Shown in pieces: positions 34,386 through 43,762 of a stretch of 64,000 nucleotides of DNA. Source of the DNA: Ammoniphilus sp. CFH 90114 (GTDB lineage Bacteria > Bacillota > Bacilli > Aneurinibacillales > RAOX-1). The stretch is from the NCBI RefSeq assembly GCF_004123195.1, contig NZ_SDLI01000006.1, positions 248,001 through 312,000 of the forward strand, written 5' to 3'. Both the position numbers and the translations under genes were made by a program. Under the pieces are notes generated by a model. It ran no database searches and was not told the DNA's origin. It saw only the letters and a program-made list of their open reading frames with translations. The stretch's first letter is position 1. Each line of letters opens with the position of its first letter.

Positions 34386-36071
34386 ATGAATAAGAAACCT
34401 TTGTCTCTATGGATTATGGGCCACCATCAACCATTCTCAGATCAGCTCAATAAATGGGCAAAAGAAGGATTTATCACTATTACAGGGGAATGGACACCCA
34501 GTGATGACCGCCAAGTGGGTCATCAAACTCTTCCATCGAACCTCACAGAGAAACTAGATGTTATCCTCTTAACGGAAACTACATTAGAACCCTTTATCAA
34601 GGTATACCAGCAAACGAATACGATGGTCATCCATCCCGAACAGTTCTGGGTGCTTGAGCGGCTAATGGATCAAGAACAGCAGCAACAGACTGCATTCCAG
34701 GAAAAACAATGGTTCCAGACCATGTTAAAGTACTCTCATGAAGGGGTTCAATTCGTTGACGCACAGGGGACTGTTCAATATATTAATCCTGCCTTCTCCA
34801 GAATCACTAACATATCTGCTGAACAAAGAATTGGAAAGAGTATTTTCGACGTCTCACCTGATGGGGCTTTAGTTCAAACCCTGCGTACACAGACTGAAGT
34901 GATAGGATACCGAACGAATGTTCAAGGTTCTGGCGTAGAAGTTATCTCTAACGCCGCTCCCATTTTCGTAGACGGAAATCTTATAGGTGCGATCACCACC
35001 TTTCAGGATGTCACTGAGATTAAACATTTGTCACAGCAGATTAAAGATCGTGATCAAGAGATCATGAAGCTTCATGATCAACTAAGGAACCTTCATGCTC
35101 CTCATTATTCCTTTCAAGATATTGTGGGAGAAGCTAAGCCCGTTAACAAAATGATAGAAACAGCAAAAAAAGCTTCACGGACTCGTTCAACTGTCCTGAT
35201 TACAGGTGAAAGCGGAACAGGAAAAGAACTCATTGCCCATTCTATTCATACTCATAGTGATTTTAATCAGAAGCCTTTCGTCATCGTCAATTGTGCTGCC
35301 ATACCAGAAGCTCTCCTAGAAAGCGAATTATTTGGCTATGAAAAAGGGGCCTTTACTCACGCAGTAAAACAAAAAATAGGCAAAATTGAGCTCGCTCATG
35401 AAGGAACTCTCTTTCTCGACGAAATCGGTGATATGAGCCTTCCCTTACAAGCTAAGTTGTTACGTGTTATTCAATCAAGGGAATTTGAGAGAGTGGGAGG
35501 ATTAGACCCTATACAAGTTCAAGTCCGAGTGATCGCTGCGACCAATCAAGATATGCAAAAACTCGTAGCAGAAGGAAGGTTCCGCGAAGATTTGTACTAC
35601 CGACTTAACGTAGTTAGAATTGAAGTCCCCCCTTTACGGGAACGTATTCAAGACCTTTCTCTACTCGTTGAGCGATTGTTGGTTCGAATAAGCCAACGGG
35701 TCGGTCTAAGTCCCATGACGATTACACGAAAAGGAATAGAACTCTTATCGAAATATCACTGGCCGGGCAATATTCGTGAGCTTGAAAACTTTTTAGAACG
35801 CTTGATGAATGAAAGTAATTCGTCCGTGATCCCCGACTCCTTAATTGAGAGACATTTACCTAATAGATCTTTTTTTCACGATGATCTAGAAGATGGGCTT
35901 CCTTCCTCTTTAACCGAAACGGATATCTTGCCGCTTCGTGATATTGAAAGACTATATCTTATAAAGGCGTTGGATACGTTCGGGAGAACATTAGAAGGCA
36001 AGAAGAAGGCTGCTCGTGCCCTCGGTATCTCATTAGCAACGCTTTATAACAAACTTAAAGAATATTCTTAA
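34386..36071 (+). CDS. PAS-domain sigma-54-dependent activator with GAFTHA loop
   Basis: 561 aa. Residues 1-100 are unassigned, a PAS domain covers about 107-215, a coiled coil about 213-238, then the AAA+ domain: GESGTGKE at 274-281, Walker B GTLFLDEIGDM at 340-350, WPGNIREL. The sigma-54 contact loop reads GAFTHA (321-326) instead of GAFTGA. C-terminal Fis-type HTH at about 535-561 (KKAARALGISLATLYNKL). TTG 34371 is in frame, but GGAGG at 34373 puts the start at ATG 34386. Encoded inside the operon it probably controls. The PAS signal is unknown. Confidence 0.9.
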   Translation: MNKKPLSLWIMGHHQPFSDQLNKWAKEGFITITGEWTPSDDRQVGHQTLPSNLTEKLDVILLTETTLEPFIKVYQQTNTMVIHPEQFWVLERLMDQEQQQQTAFQEKQWFQTMLKYSHEGVQFVDAQGTVQYINPAFSRITNISAEQRIGKSIFDVSPDGALVQTLRTQTEVIGYRTNVQGSGVEVISNAAPIFVDGNLIGAITTFQDVTEIKHLSQQIKDRDQEIMKLHDQLRNLHAPHYSFQDIVGEAKPVNKMIETAKKASRTRSTVLITGESGTGKELIAHSIHTHSDFNQKPFVIVNCAAIPEALLESELFGYEKGAFTHAVKQKIGKIELAHEGTLFLDEIGDMSLPLQAKLLRVIQSREFERVGGLDPIQVQVRVIAATNQDMQKLVAEGRFREDLYYRLNVVRIEVPPLRERIQDLSLLVERLLVRISQRVGLSPMTITRKGIELLSKYHWPGNIRELENFLERLMNESNSSVIPDSLIERHLPNRSFFHDDLEDGLPSSLTETDILPLRDIERLYLIKALDTFGRTLEGKKKAARALGISLATLYNKLKEYS

Positions 36072-36096
36072 ATTTCGTTAAGCAAGGAGACTAAAT

Positions 36097-37269
36097 ATGA
36101 AAAGTGCAGACGTTGTCGTTATAGGGGGTGGGGTTATCGGGACCTCTATCGCCTTTCGACTTGCTCAACAAGGAAGAAAAACCATACTCATTGAGAAAGG
36201 AGCAATCGGTGCCGCCACCTCTGGTTCTTGTGATAAAGCCGTCTTTCTGCAATCGAAGAAACCAGGGTTTCATCTAGAGCTAGCCAAAGCTAGTCGTGAA
36301 GTTTACGAAAACTTGGAGGAAGAATTGCAAACCCCCTTCGAATTTCAAAAGTGTGGCGGTATGATTGTTATAGAAACAGAGGCTCAGCTAGAATTTATGC
36401 AAAAGTTCGTGAAGGAACAACAACAGGCAAACATCCCTATCGAGCTTCTCAGTCGAAAAGAAGCACTTACCTTGCAACCGAACCTCTCCCCCCACATTCT
36501 TGGGGCAACATGGGGAAGTGAAGATGCAGAGGTGAATCCCCTACTGCTCAGTTATGCCTTTGTAAAAGCCGCTAAAAGTAACGGAGCAGAAATCATAAGC
36601 CATACGGAAGTAACCGGGATCGCAACAATAAACGGTCAGGTTTCTTGTGTCCACACGACTCAAGGTGATATTGCTACAGCAGCTGTTATTAATGCAGGGG
36701 GACCCTTTGCACCGAAAATCAGCGAGATGGTCGGTATTGATCTCCCCATACAACCTCGTCGCGGGGTCATTCTTATTACAGAGAAGGTAGCCCCCTTCCT
36801 AAAAGGAAACGTCCTTTGCGCACAATATATAACAGCTAAGCATCTCCACAAAGAGGCAAACGTGAACGACAATCCCTATGGTATCGGACTTTCCTTGGGA
36901 CAAACAGAATCAGGAAACCTGCTTATTGGAGGCAGTAGAGAGTTTAAGGGATTTAATCGAGAAGTTGGTCCAGTGTTACTTGAAAGTATCGCACAACATG
37001 CATGTCGAATCTTTCCATCCCTTGGCAGCATTCGCCTCATCCGTACGATGGTCGGTTTCCGACCTTTCACAGGCGATGGCCTTCCCATTATTGATCGAGC
37101 CCCAGAAATAGCAGGATACTATATCGCAGCTGGACATGAAGGTGATGGAATCGCTTTGTCCCCCATCACAGGACACTTGGTAAGCTGTTTACTAGACGGA
37201 GGTGGCCCTTATAACCATTTATTAGACCATCTAAGACTCAGTCGATTTCAACCTGTAGTGGCAAACTAA
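36097..37269 (+). CDS. HcnC/DAO-family FAD oxidoreductase subunit
   Basis: 390 aa. VVIGGGVIGTSIAFRLA FAD motif, IEKGAIGAATSGSC, and the C-terminal RTMVGFRPFTGDGLPIIDRAPEIAGYYIAAGHEGDGIALSPITG typical block (positions about 312-355). This is the D-amino acid oxidase/glycine oxidase fold used as catalytic subunit in HcnC, OoxB/NoxB and hydroxyproline dehydrogenase beta. It should oxidise the C-N bond of an amino or imino acid and pass electrons to the Fe-S partners rather than oxygen. AAGGAG before ATG. Confidence 0.87.
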   Translation: MKSADVVVIGGGVIGTSIAFRLAQQGRKTILIEKGAIGAATSGSCDKAVFLQSKKPGFHLELAKASREVYENLEEELQTPFEFQKCGGMIVIETEAQLEFMQKFVKEQQQANIPIELLSRKEALTLQPNLSPHILGATWGSEDAEVNPLLLSYAFVKAAKSNGAEIISHTEVTGIATINGQVSCVHTTQGDIATAAVINAGGPFAPKISEMVGIDLPIQPRRGVILITEKVAPFLKGNVLCAQYITAKHLHKEANVNDNPYGIGLSLGQTESGNLLIGGSREFKGFNREVGPVLLESIAQHACRIFPSLGSIRLIRTMVGFRPFTGDGLPIIDRAPEIAGYYIAAGHEGDGIALSPITGHLVSCLLDGGGPYNHLLDHLRLSRFQPVVAN

Positions 37270-37314
37270 TTAACTGAAGTTTTAAAAAAATGGAACAATA
37301 AAAGGAGGAAGTAC

Positions 37315-38667
37315 ATGTTAACCATTATTATTCCAATGTTAATCCTTTTTGCTATTGTTTTAATCCCTAAAATCCCCAAGATTGGGGGTGAGATTCGGAT
37401 TGGCCTGATTGCAGCAGGTCTTGTAGCAGCGATACTTGGTGGCCTTGGACCAATAGAAATACTCAAAGCGACTATAGACGGGATTGATCGCCTAGCGTGG
37501 GTCATCATGCTATCCATATTTGGCAGTATTTATGCAGAAACCCAAGTGAAGCTTGGAACGATGGATACTACACTGTTAAGTTTGAGATCAGTATTTGGCA
37601 AATCCAGTAATGGGTTAATCGCAGCTATTATCCTTACCCTTGTACTTGCGGGTTCACTACTTGGCGACGCTATAGCTGCTGCGACCGTTATTGGATTTCT
37701 AGTCATCAATTCCTTACATGAGCTCAAGGTAAAACCGGAGCAAATTGGGATGATTATTCTCGTAGGCGCCTCCCTAGGTTCTATTATGCCACCTATCTCT
37801 CAAGGAATCTTCCTTTCCGCCTCCTTAATAAACACAGACCCTGGTCCTGTTCTTCAAGTAGCCTATTTTACGGTAGGACTAGGTGTAATTTTTGCTATTG
37901 TTGAGTCTTTTCGTTTTGTAAAAGGAAAAAAACTCCCTGCTGAATTACTCCCGGATAAGACCTTCCTACAAATCATGAAGCAAAAATGGTATACCTTAGT
38001 TCCTCTTCTCGTACTTGTTTTCATTATCGTAGCTAACTCCGGTTTTAAATATGATATTTTTAGTGAATGGCCATTTTTTGCTATTATTGTTGATACGTTG
38101 AAAGATATACCTATTCTAAAAGGACTTACATTTAAAGTGGTTATGGCTATACTCGTTGCTACTTTCGTCAGTTACCTATTCTTAGTCTTCCGAAAAGACA
38201 CACAGGGAGTATTTACAGGTGGACTGGGTAAAGTCAAACAAACCGTACAAATCCAGTTAAGTGCTGGTTTTATGATTGGTATCTTTTATGCCACAGGAGC
38301 TATTGACATTGTCAAAACCTATGCTGAAGGCTTGCATGGGACCACATTAAAGATTGGGGGCGGTTTAGCCACGGCTCTTATCGGTATGCTAACCGGATCC
38401 CAAACAGCAGCCCAAACAACCATCGTAACCTTCTTCGGTCCGATTCTAGAGAATCTTGGTGTAAATCCGGTTAACATTGCAATTGGCGCGTCCCACATTG
38501 CTGCAGCAGGGCAAAATATGCCACCTGTGGGACTAACCGCCTTCGTTGTTTGTGGATTAATTGGAGGGATCTTGAGTACAAAGGTCGATCCTGTGAAAGT
38601 CATGTTCTTAGCGCTTCCTAATTCCGTTTACTTTCTTATCGCAGGTTTCATTGCTTTATTCATTTAA
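37315..38667 (+). CDS. Single-subunit DctM-like permease of the ion transporter superfamily
   Basis: 450 aa, about twelve predicted membrane helices. Two related halves each carry an SLLGDAIAAA or GSQTAAQTTI-type re-entrant region, and GASLGSIMPPISQGIFLSASL resembles TRAP large subunits (DctM). No small subunit or binding protein gene is adjacent, so it may work as a secondary carrier without them. AAAGGAGG before the ATG. Its place between the dehydrogenase and the racemase implies uptake of the substrate of that pathway. Confidence 0.78.
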   Translation: MLTIIIPMLILFAIVLIPKIPKIGGEIRIGLIAAGLVAAILGGLGPIEILKATIDGIDRLAWVIMLSIFGSIYAETQVKLGTMDTTLLSLRSVFGKSSNGLIAAIILTLVLAGSLLGDAIAAATVIGFLVINSLHELKVKPEQIGMIILVGASLGSIMPPISQGIFLSASLINTDPGPVLQVAYFTVGLGVIFAIVESFRFVKGKKLPAELLPDKTFLQIMKQKWYTLVPLLVLVFIIVANSGFKYDIFSEWPFFAIIVDTLKDIPILKGLTFKVVMAILVATFVSYLFLVFRKDTQGVFTGGLGKVKQTVQIQLSAGFMIGIFYATGAIDIVKTYAEGLHGTTLKIGGGLATALIGMLTGSQTAAQTTIVTFFGPILENLGVNPVNIAIGASHIAAAGQNMPPVGLTAFVVCGLIGGILSTKVDPVKVMFLALPNSVYFLIAGFIALFI

Positions 38668-38688
38668 GGTGGAGGGAAATAGTGAGTC

Positions 38689-39357
38689 ATGTACCCAAAA
38701 ATTGGCGTGTTAATGTTAGACATCGATATCACCAGACCTCATGGAGATATTGGGAACCCAGGTACGTTTCCGTTCCTTGTCCAATATAAAAAAATTAAGG
38801 GAGCTAGTATACAAAGAGTTGTACATGACGGCGATCCACGGCTCATTGATCCCTTCATTAAGGGGATAAAAGAAATGCAAGGCCAAGGTGTTAAAGCTGT
38901 CACGACCAGCTGTGGCTTTTTATCCCTATTTCAAAAGGAAATCTCACTGCAAGTAGAGATCCCATTCTATTCATCCAGCCTAATGCAGATTCCACTGGTC
39001 CATTCTATTGTAGGAGGTCCAATCGGTGTGTTAACGGCTACAAAATCTTCTTTAACCCGTAAACACTTTGAGGCCGTATGTGCAGCACACATTCCGGTCT
39101 TCGTTGAAGGAATGGAAGCGATGCCCGCTTTTCGTAACGCTATCCTGGAGGAATCTAGTAAATATAATAGCCAAACTATTGAACGAGAAATGGTAATGCA
39201 AGCCTTAACTCTTAAACAAAATCATCCTGAGATCAAAGCCTACGTCTTCGAGTGCACCAATATGCCCCCCTATCGCGAATCTGTAAAGAAAGCTACTGGT
39301 TTGCCAGTGTTTGATATCGTTACACTTACAAAGTATGTTTATGAGTCATTACCTTAA
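38689..39357 (+). CDS. Aspartate/glutamate racemase-superfamily protein
   Basis: 222 aa. The two catalytic cysteines expected for a cofactor-independent racemase are present: Cys75 in TTSCGF and Cys189 in FECTNMPP. The fold family includes aspartate, glutamate and hydantoin racemases and maleate isomerase. It is the last gene of the dehydrogenase operon. Its likely job is to convert the imported isomer into the one the flavoprotein accepts. GGAGGG is 12 bases before the ATG, slightly long. Confidence 0.82.
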   Translation: MYPKIGVLMLDIDITRPHGDIGNPGTFPFLVQYKKIKGASIQRVVHDGDPRLIDPFIKGIKEMQGQGVKAVTTSCGFLSLFQKEISLQVEIPFYSSSLMQIPLVHSIVGGPIGVLTATKSSLTRKHFEAVCAAHIPVFVEGMEAMPAFRNAILEESSKYNSQTIEREMVMQALTLKQNHPEIKAYVFECTNMPPYRESVKKATGLPVFDIVTLTKYVYESLP

Positions 39358-39373
39358 TTACGTTTCTAGTAAG

Positions 39374-39404
39374 AAATAAGGGAGGTTTCTCCCTTATTTT
39401 TGCT
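39374..39404 (+). terminator. Intrinsic terminator of the dehydrogenase operon
   Basis: AAATAAGGGAG-GTTT-CTCCCTTATTT, perfect 11-bp stem followed by a T-rich tract. Confidence 0.9.
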
Positions 39405-39505
39405 TTTGATTTATTCCGCAAAATTTGTCAATAAATGTATACTATCTTTTTATGAATCCCTATAATAATATATTCGTATAATCTGTAAAGAAGGAGGTAT
39501 GGTTT

Positions 39506-40630
39506 ATGTCCAATCCTCTAGAAGATCGTGTTATTTCTTACATACGACTGAACCAAGATCTAATCATTAATCATTGGATGGAGAAAGTAGTTGTCTCTAT
39601 TCATGATCCATATAAAGAAGAGGTCAAAAGCAACGGTTTCTCAATGCTCTACCTAATATTGTCTTGTTTAAACAACCAAACAAATGAAGATGAAATAAAA
39701 CTACTTGCCTTTAAGGTTGCTAGTGAACGGCTTGAAGCGAATGTAAATATTGGCGATTTCGTTTATAATGTCAGTCTAGGTCGTAGCGAAATACTTAATA
39801 CCCTTCCCCAGACAGGGTTGTCAATTGAAGAACTTCATCCCATGATGAATAAGATCAATTTTTACTTCGATAAATTCTTGCACCTAGCTGTACAACGTTA
39901 CACAGAATTAAAAGATAAACGTTTAGAGGAACAATCCTTTTTTATAGAACAGACGCACAAGGATCGTTTAACCATATTAGGTCAAATGTCCTCGAGCTTT
40001 GTTCATGAATTTCGCAACCCTCTTACTTCGGTTATTGGTTTCATTAAGCTTCTCCGGGAAAAATACGGTACAATTGAATACCTAGACATTATTGATAGTG
40101 AACTCGATCAACTAAAGTACCGAATATCTCAGTTTCTACTTACTTCAAGAAAAGAATCCAAGGAAAAAGAGAAGGAATACATCCATATTCCGAACCTATG
40201 TGAGGAAACATTGGATTTCATCTACCCCATTCTCGTTAGTACGGACGTGACCATCGAGAGCGATATCGTAGACGACTCTTATCTCTACGGTTATCGTGAC
40301 GAATTCAGACAAGTACTAATAAACATTCTCATTAACTCTTTAGATGCGTTAAGTGAATCACACCAGTCCATAAAAAAGATCTACATCGCATCACACATTG
40401 AACAAGATAGGGTAATTATAACCATCTCAAACAATGGCCCTATGATTCCTTCCCACTCCATTCATTCTATATTTGAGCCTTTCTATTCTACCAAAAAATT
40501 AGGAACTGGGATTGGATTATATATCTGCCGTAAAATTATCGAGGAACATAACGGTACTCTTCATTGTGAATCGAATCAAAACTGGACTCATTTTCGTATG
40601 ATGATACCCATAAGAAACGTTACTAATTAA
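39506..40630 (+). CDS. Cytoplasmic sensor histidine kinase with RsbRD-like N-terminal domain
   Basis: 374 aa, no membrane segment. Residues 1-140 resemble the RsbRD_N/kinase N-terminal helical domain; HisKA with phosphoacceptor VHEFRNPL at about 165-172; ATPase domain with N box NILINSLDAL, GTGIGLYI. The organisation resembles sporulation phosphorelay kinases of Bacillus. No response regulator gene is adjacent (orphan kinase). GGAGG before ATG. Confidence 0.83.
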   Translation: MSNPLEDRVISYIRLNQDLIINHWMEKVVVSIHDPYKEEVKSNGFSMLYLILSCLNNQTNEDEIKLLAFKVASERLEANVNIGDFVYNVSLGRSEILNTLPQTGLSIEELHPMMNKINFYFDKFLHLAVQRYTELKDKRLEEQSFFIEQTHKDRLTILGQMSSSFVHEFRNPLTSVIGFIKLLREKYGTIEYLDIIDSELDQLKYRISQFLLTSRKESKEKEKEYIHIPNLCEETLDFIYPILVSTDVTIESDIVDDSYLYGYRDEFRQVLINILINSLDALSESHQSIKKIYIASHIEQDRVIITISNNGPMIPSHSIHSIFEPFYSTKKLGTGIGLYICRKIIEEHNGTLHCESNQNWTHFRMMIPIRNVTN

Positions 40631-40635
40631 ACACC

Positions 40636-40663
40636 AAAAACCCCACATGACGTGGGGTTTTTT
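40636..40663. terminator. Bidirectional terminator
   Basis: CCCCAC and GTGGGG stem with A/T tracts on both sides (AAAAA and TTTTTT) between the kinase and the convergent lipoprotein gene. Confidence 0.88.
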
Positions 40664-40667
40664 ACCT

Positions 40668-41732
40668 TTATTTATCGATTTTCTCATTAGCACGCTCCAA
40701 AACGGATGCAGGAATCTCGACACCGAAGCGCTCTGCTGCCTTTAAGTTAAGAATCAATTGTAAGTCTTTTTGGGTTTCAATTGGCATATCACCAGGCTTA
40801 GCTTCACCCTTTAAAATCTTTACAGCCATCTCTCCCGTCTGACGTCCCAAGTGATAATAATCAAGGCCATAAGTCATTAATGCTCCATTCTTCACGGATT
40901 CCCCTTCAGCTGCAAATACGGGAATTTTCGTCTGCTCACCTACCATCAAGACGGTGTCAATCGCAGATACAACGGTATTGTCACCCGGAACATAGATGGC
41001 ATCAATCCCTGAGAACGACTCTGCCGCTTGCTTCACTTCAGAACTATTCGTTACAGCTCGTTCAACTAATTCAAGTCCTAGGTCTGGAGCAATACTCTTC
41101 GCAATATCCACTTGTACTACTGAGTTAGCCTCACCAGAATTATATAGTACTCCCACCTTTTTTGCAGTTGGAACAACTTCCTTTATAAGTTCTAATTGTT
41201 CTTTAATTGGATTCATGTCAGAAGTCCCTGTTACATTGGCACCAGGCTTTTCACTTGATGCTACAATTTTTGCAGAAACGGGATCCGTAACTGCTGTAAT
41301 CAGGATTGGAATATCTTTAGTTGCTTGAGCTGCTGATTGGGCCGTTGGAGTTGCAATCGCCAAAATCATGTCCACTTTATCCGCAACGAACTTCTGTGAA
41401 ATCGTCATAGCCGTATCTTGACTTCCCTGTGCACTTTGGAAATCGTACGTCACTTGCTCGCCTTCCTTGAATCCATTTTCATTTAAGTAGTCGACAAATC
41501 CCTTCCTCGCTGCATCGAGCGCCGGATGTTCCACAATTTGGGTAACTCCAATCTTGAATGTCTTCGCAGGTTCAGCTGGTGCTGGTGCAGCGGTTTCTGT
41601 TTTTTGTGGTTCCGTAGTTGTTGGCGCAGCGGGTTCTTGAGTGGTACTCCCGCCACAAGCCGTTAGCGATGTCGCTAAGAGAATGCCAAATAAACCTGTA
41701 AAAGCCTTACTCCATATACCTTTTCGACTCAT
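40668..41732 (-). CDS. TrpX-like ABC substrate-binding lipoprotein (COG2984), no partner genes
   Basis: 354 aa. Lipoprotein signal peptide with lipobox LTAC (Cys26) and a low-complexity Pro/Thr/Glu linker (about 27-55). The binding domain (from KIGVTQIVEHPALDAARKGF) is of the COG2984/TrpX family, which binds tryptophan or related compounds in characterised streptococcal members. The usual permease and ATPase genes (trpY, trpZ) are missing on both sides, so it either serves a distant transporter or signals, perhaps to the convergent kinase. Confidence 0.85.
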   Translation of the reverse strand: MSRKGIWSKAFTGLFGILLATSLTACGGSTTQEPAAPTTTEPQKTETAAPAPAEPAKTFKIGVTQIVEHPALDAARKGFVDYLNENGFKEGEQVTYDFQSAQGSQDTAMTISQKFVADKVDMILAIATPTAQSAAQATKDIPILITAVTDPVSAKIVASSEKPGANVTGTSDMNPIKEQLELIKEVVPTAKKVGVLYNSGEANSVVQVDIAKSIAPDLGLELVERAVTNSSEVKQAAESFSGIDAIYVPGDNTVVSAIDTVLMVGEQTKIPVFAAEGESVKNGALMTYGLDYYHLGRQTGEMAVKILKGEAKPGDMPIETQKDLQLILNLKAAERFGVEIPASVLERANEKIDK

Positions 41733-41903
41733 CGTCTTACCCCCTGGAAATATTTTTCTACTGCCACCTTAAGAATATCAATAATTAACAATATTAACAA
41801 TATATTTATCCACAAAACTTTATATTTTCAGTATATTTATCCATTCCACTTACGCGGACTTTTTATGGTAAAATAATACTAAAGTTGGTCAAGGAGGTTA
41901 CAT

Positions 41904-42095
41904 ATGGATATTCCAGGTCTATCCATGGCAATGAACCAATCTCAGTTAAAGCAAAATGTTAGTCTGGCATTAATGAAGCAAGCCATTGGCACCCAGAATG
42001 AGAATACAGCACAAATCATTGATATGTTGAAAGACTCTCAGGTTCCAGCTGCTACCCACCCTCATCTTGGTTCAAAGCTTGATATTTCAATCTAA
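41904..42095 (+). CDS. YjfB-family small protein
   Basis: 63 aa. Matches the YjfB family (MDIPGLSMAMNQSQLKQNVSLALMKQA), small proteins of the motility regulon in Bacillus. AAGGAGG before the ATG. I see no clear sigma-D promoter (TAAA-N15-GCCGATAT) upstream. Function unknown. Confidence 0.83.
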   Translation: MDIPGLSMAMNQSQLKQNVSLALMKQAIGTQNENTAQIIDMLKDSQVPAATHPHLGSKLDISI

Positions 42096-42125
42096 TACCG
42101 AACATTGACCGAGACAAGTCTTAAG

Positions 42126-42158
42126 AAAAAACCTGGCAATAGCATTTGTCAGGTTTTT
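42126..42158 (+). terminator. Terminator after the YjfB gene
   Basis: AAAAACCTG pairs with CAGGTTTTT with a short imperfect inner stem; T tract present. Confidence 0.8.
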
Positions 42159-42237
42159 GTCTGTTCTAGCGAGTTTGCGTTCGATTAAAGAAGAGGATAA
42201 GCTTATCTTATAATTTAGATGGAATGGAGGGGCACGG

Positions 42238-43158
42238 ATGAAATATAGAAGATTAGGTAAAACCGGCTTAAAAGTTTCTATAGTAGGACTTGGCACATGG
42301 CAGTTTGGTGGCGAATGGGGAAAAGATTTTTCCCAAAAGGAAGTAGATGAGATCTTAGAGACGAGTAAAGAGGCTGGAATTAATTTTATTGATACTGCAG
42401 AATGCTACGGGGATCACCTCTCCGAAAAATTAATAGGACAATCTATTAAGAAGGATCGAACAGACTGGATTCTTGCCACGAAATTTGGACATCACTTTCA
42501 CGGAATGATGAACCGAACTGGGGACTATTCGGCTAAAGGTACTATTGAGCAATTAGAAGCTTCATTAAAAGCTCTACAGACCGACTATATCGACCTTTAT
42601 CAATTCCATTCTGGGCCTGATGACGCTCTTACAAATGATGAATTATGGACAGCATTAGATAAACAAGTACAAGCCGGAAAGATCAAACATCTTGGAATAT
42701 CGATAGGAAAAACGTTTGACCATGAGTACCAGATTAAGTTATCACGTACTTTACCGGTCGAAACTGTACAATTGGAATACAATCGATTAACTCTTGAACC
42801 AGAAGACCGAGCATTGCCTTTATGTATAGAGTACGATTTGGGGGTATTGGCAAGAGTGCCCCTTGCTAGTGGGTACTTAAGTGGCAAATATGCACCTGGT
42901 ACTACTTTCGGCGAAAATGATGTTCGAATAAGGCATAATCCAGAAGATGTTAAGCGAAAGTTAGAAGAGGTTGAAATCATAAAGAAAACAGAAGTTCCAG
43001 AAGGAATAGACATGTCACAATGGGCCTTATCCTGGTGTTTACGTCATCCTGCAGTCACCATGGTTATTCCAGGGTGTAAAAGTCCAGAGCAGGTAATCGC
43101 TAATGCAAAGGCTACTGAACTAGTCCATTTGAATCATCCGCAAACTGCAGAATTGTAA
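42238..43158 (+). CDS. Aldo/keto reductase
   Basis: 306 aa TIM-barrel AKR. Catalytic set Asp51/Tyr56 (FIDTAECYGDHLSE), Lys (ATKFG) and His (YQFHSG) are all in place, and the cofactor end VIPGCKSPEQV is typical. GGAGGGG before the ATG. NADPH-dependent reduction of a carbonyl; substrate unknown. Monocistronic. Confidence 0.87.
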   Translation: MKYRRLGKTGLKVSIVGLGTWQFGGEWGKDFSQKEVDEILETSKEAGINFIDTAECYGDHLSEKLIGQSIKKDRTDWILATKFGHHFHGMMNRTGDYSAKGTIEQLEASLKALQTDYIDLYQFHSGPDDALTNDELWTALDKQVQAGKIKHLGISIGKTFDHEYQIKLSRTLPVETVQLEYNRLTLEPEDRALPLCIEYDLGVLARVPLASGYLSGKYAPGTTFGENDVRIRHNPEDVKRKLEEVEIIKKTEVPEGIDMSQWALSWCLRHPAVTMVIPGCKSPEQVIANAKATELVHLNHPQTAEL

Positions 43159-43200
43159 TCGAATTTCGGGCTACTTAGATATATCATGATAAACTTATAG

Positions 43201-43249
43201 AGGGTTCCCCAGGGAGTCTAATACAGACTGCCGGGGGACCCTCTTTTTC
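43201..43249 (+). terminator. Strong terminator after the aldo/keto reductase gene
   Basis: A long stem, AGGGTTCCCC with GGGGGACCCT, continues into AGTCT/AGACT and ends in CTTTTTC. Confidence 0.87.
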
Positions 43250-43266
43250 ACTGTCGTTATTCTATT

Positions 43267-43596
43267 TTACTTAATCAGATAGCCTGTTAACGGCTTCCCT
43301 TTTTTGTAGTAAAGATGCGGGGATAGAATAACGAAATATATATGGACTTGTTCAAAGCCATTTTCTACAAGTAGAGCGTCAAGTGTGGTTACAATGCGAT
43401 CATGTTTTTCCTGAACCCTTTGAAACATAAGGATTTCTACATAGGAAGGCATATCTGTTAAGTAAGTTGATGATACAAGCTCTACTTTTACGATCTCCTC
43501 CTCTACCTCGGCCTCCTTGGCAAAATTGCGAACGATGTCAGGGATGAGTGGAGCTAAATCCTCTTTTAGAAATCCAGAAAATCGGAGGAACGGCAT
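43267..43596 (-). CDS. DUF1904 family protein
   Basis: 109 aa, matches the DUF1904 family (MPFLRFSGF at the start, tautomerase-like length). Residue Pro2 follows the initiator Met, the catalytic position in tautomerases, and IYFVILSPHLYYKKGKP is conserved at the end. Tautomerase-like activity is a guess. Convergent with the aldo/keto reductase and divergent from the DUF1646 gene. Confidence 0.75.
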   Translation of the reverse strand: MPFLRFSGFLKEDLAPLIPDIVRNFAKEAEVEEEIVKVELVSSTYLTDMPSYVEILMFQRVQEKHDRIVTTLDALLVENGFEQVHIYFVILSPHLYYKKGKPLTGYLIK

Positions 43597-43762
43597 ACAT
43601 ATATTCCTTTCTATAGAAATAAGTGATCACGCAAGTTTCTGTACGAAATATTATCACAAATGAGGGAAAGAGGAAAGATTGTCCGCATAGGCTCATATAA
43701 ATGAAATATCCAATTATCAGTGATGATATCGTAAGGAAATATGAAAGTGAAGAAGGTTGAAC

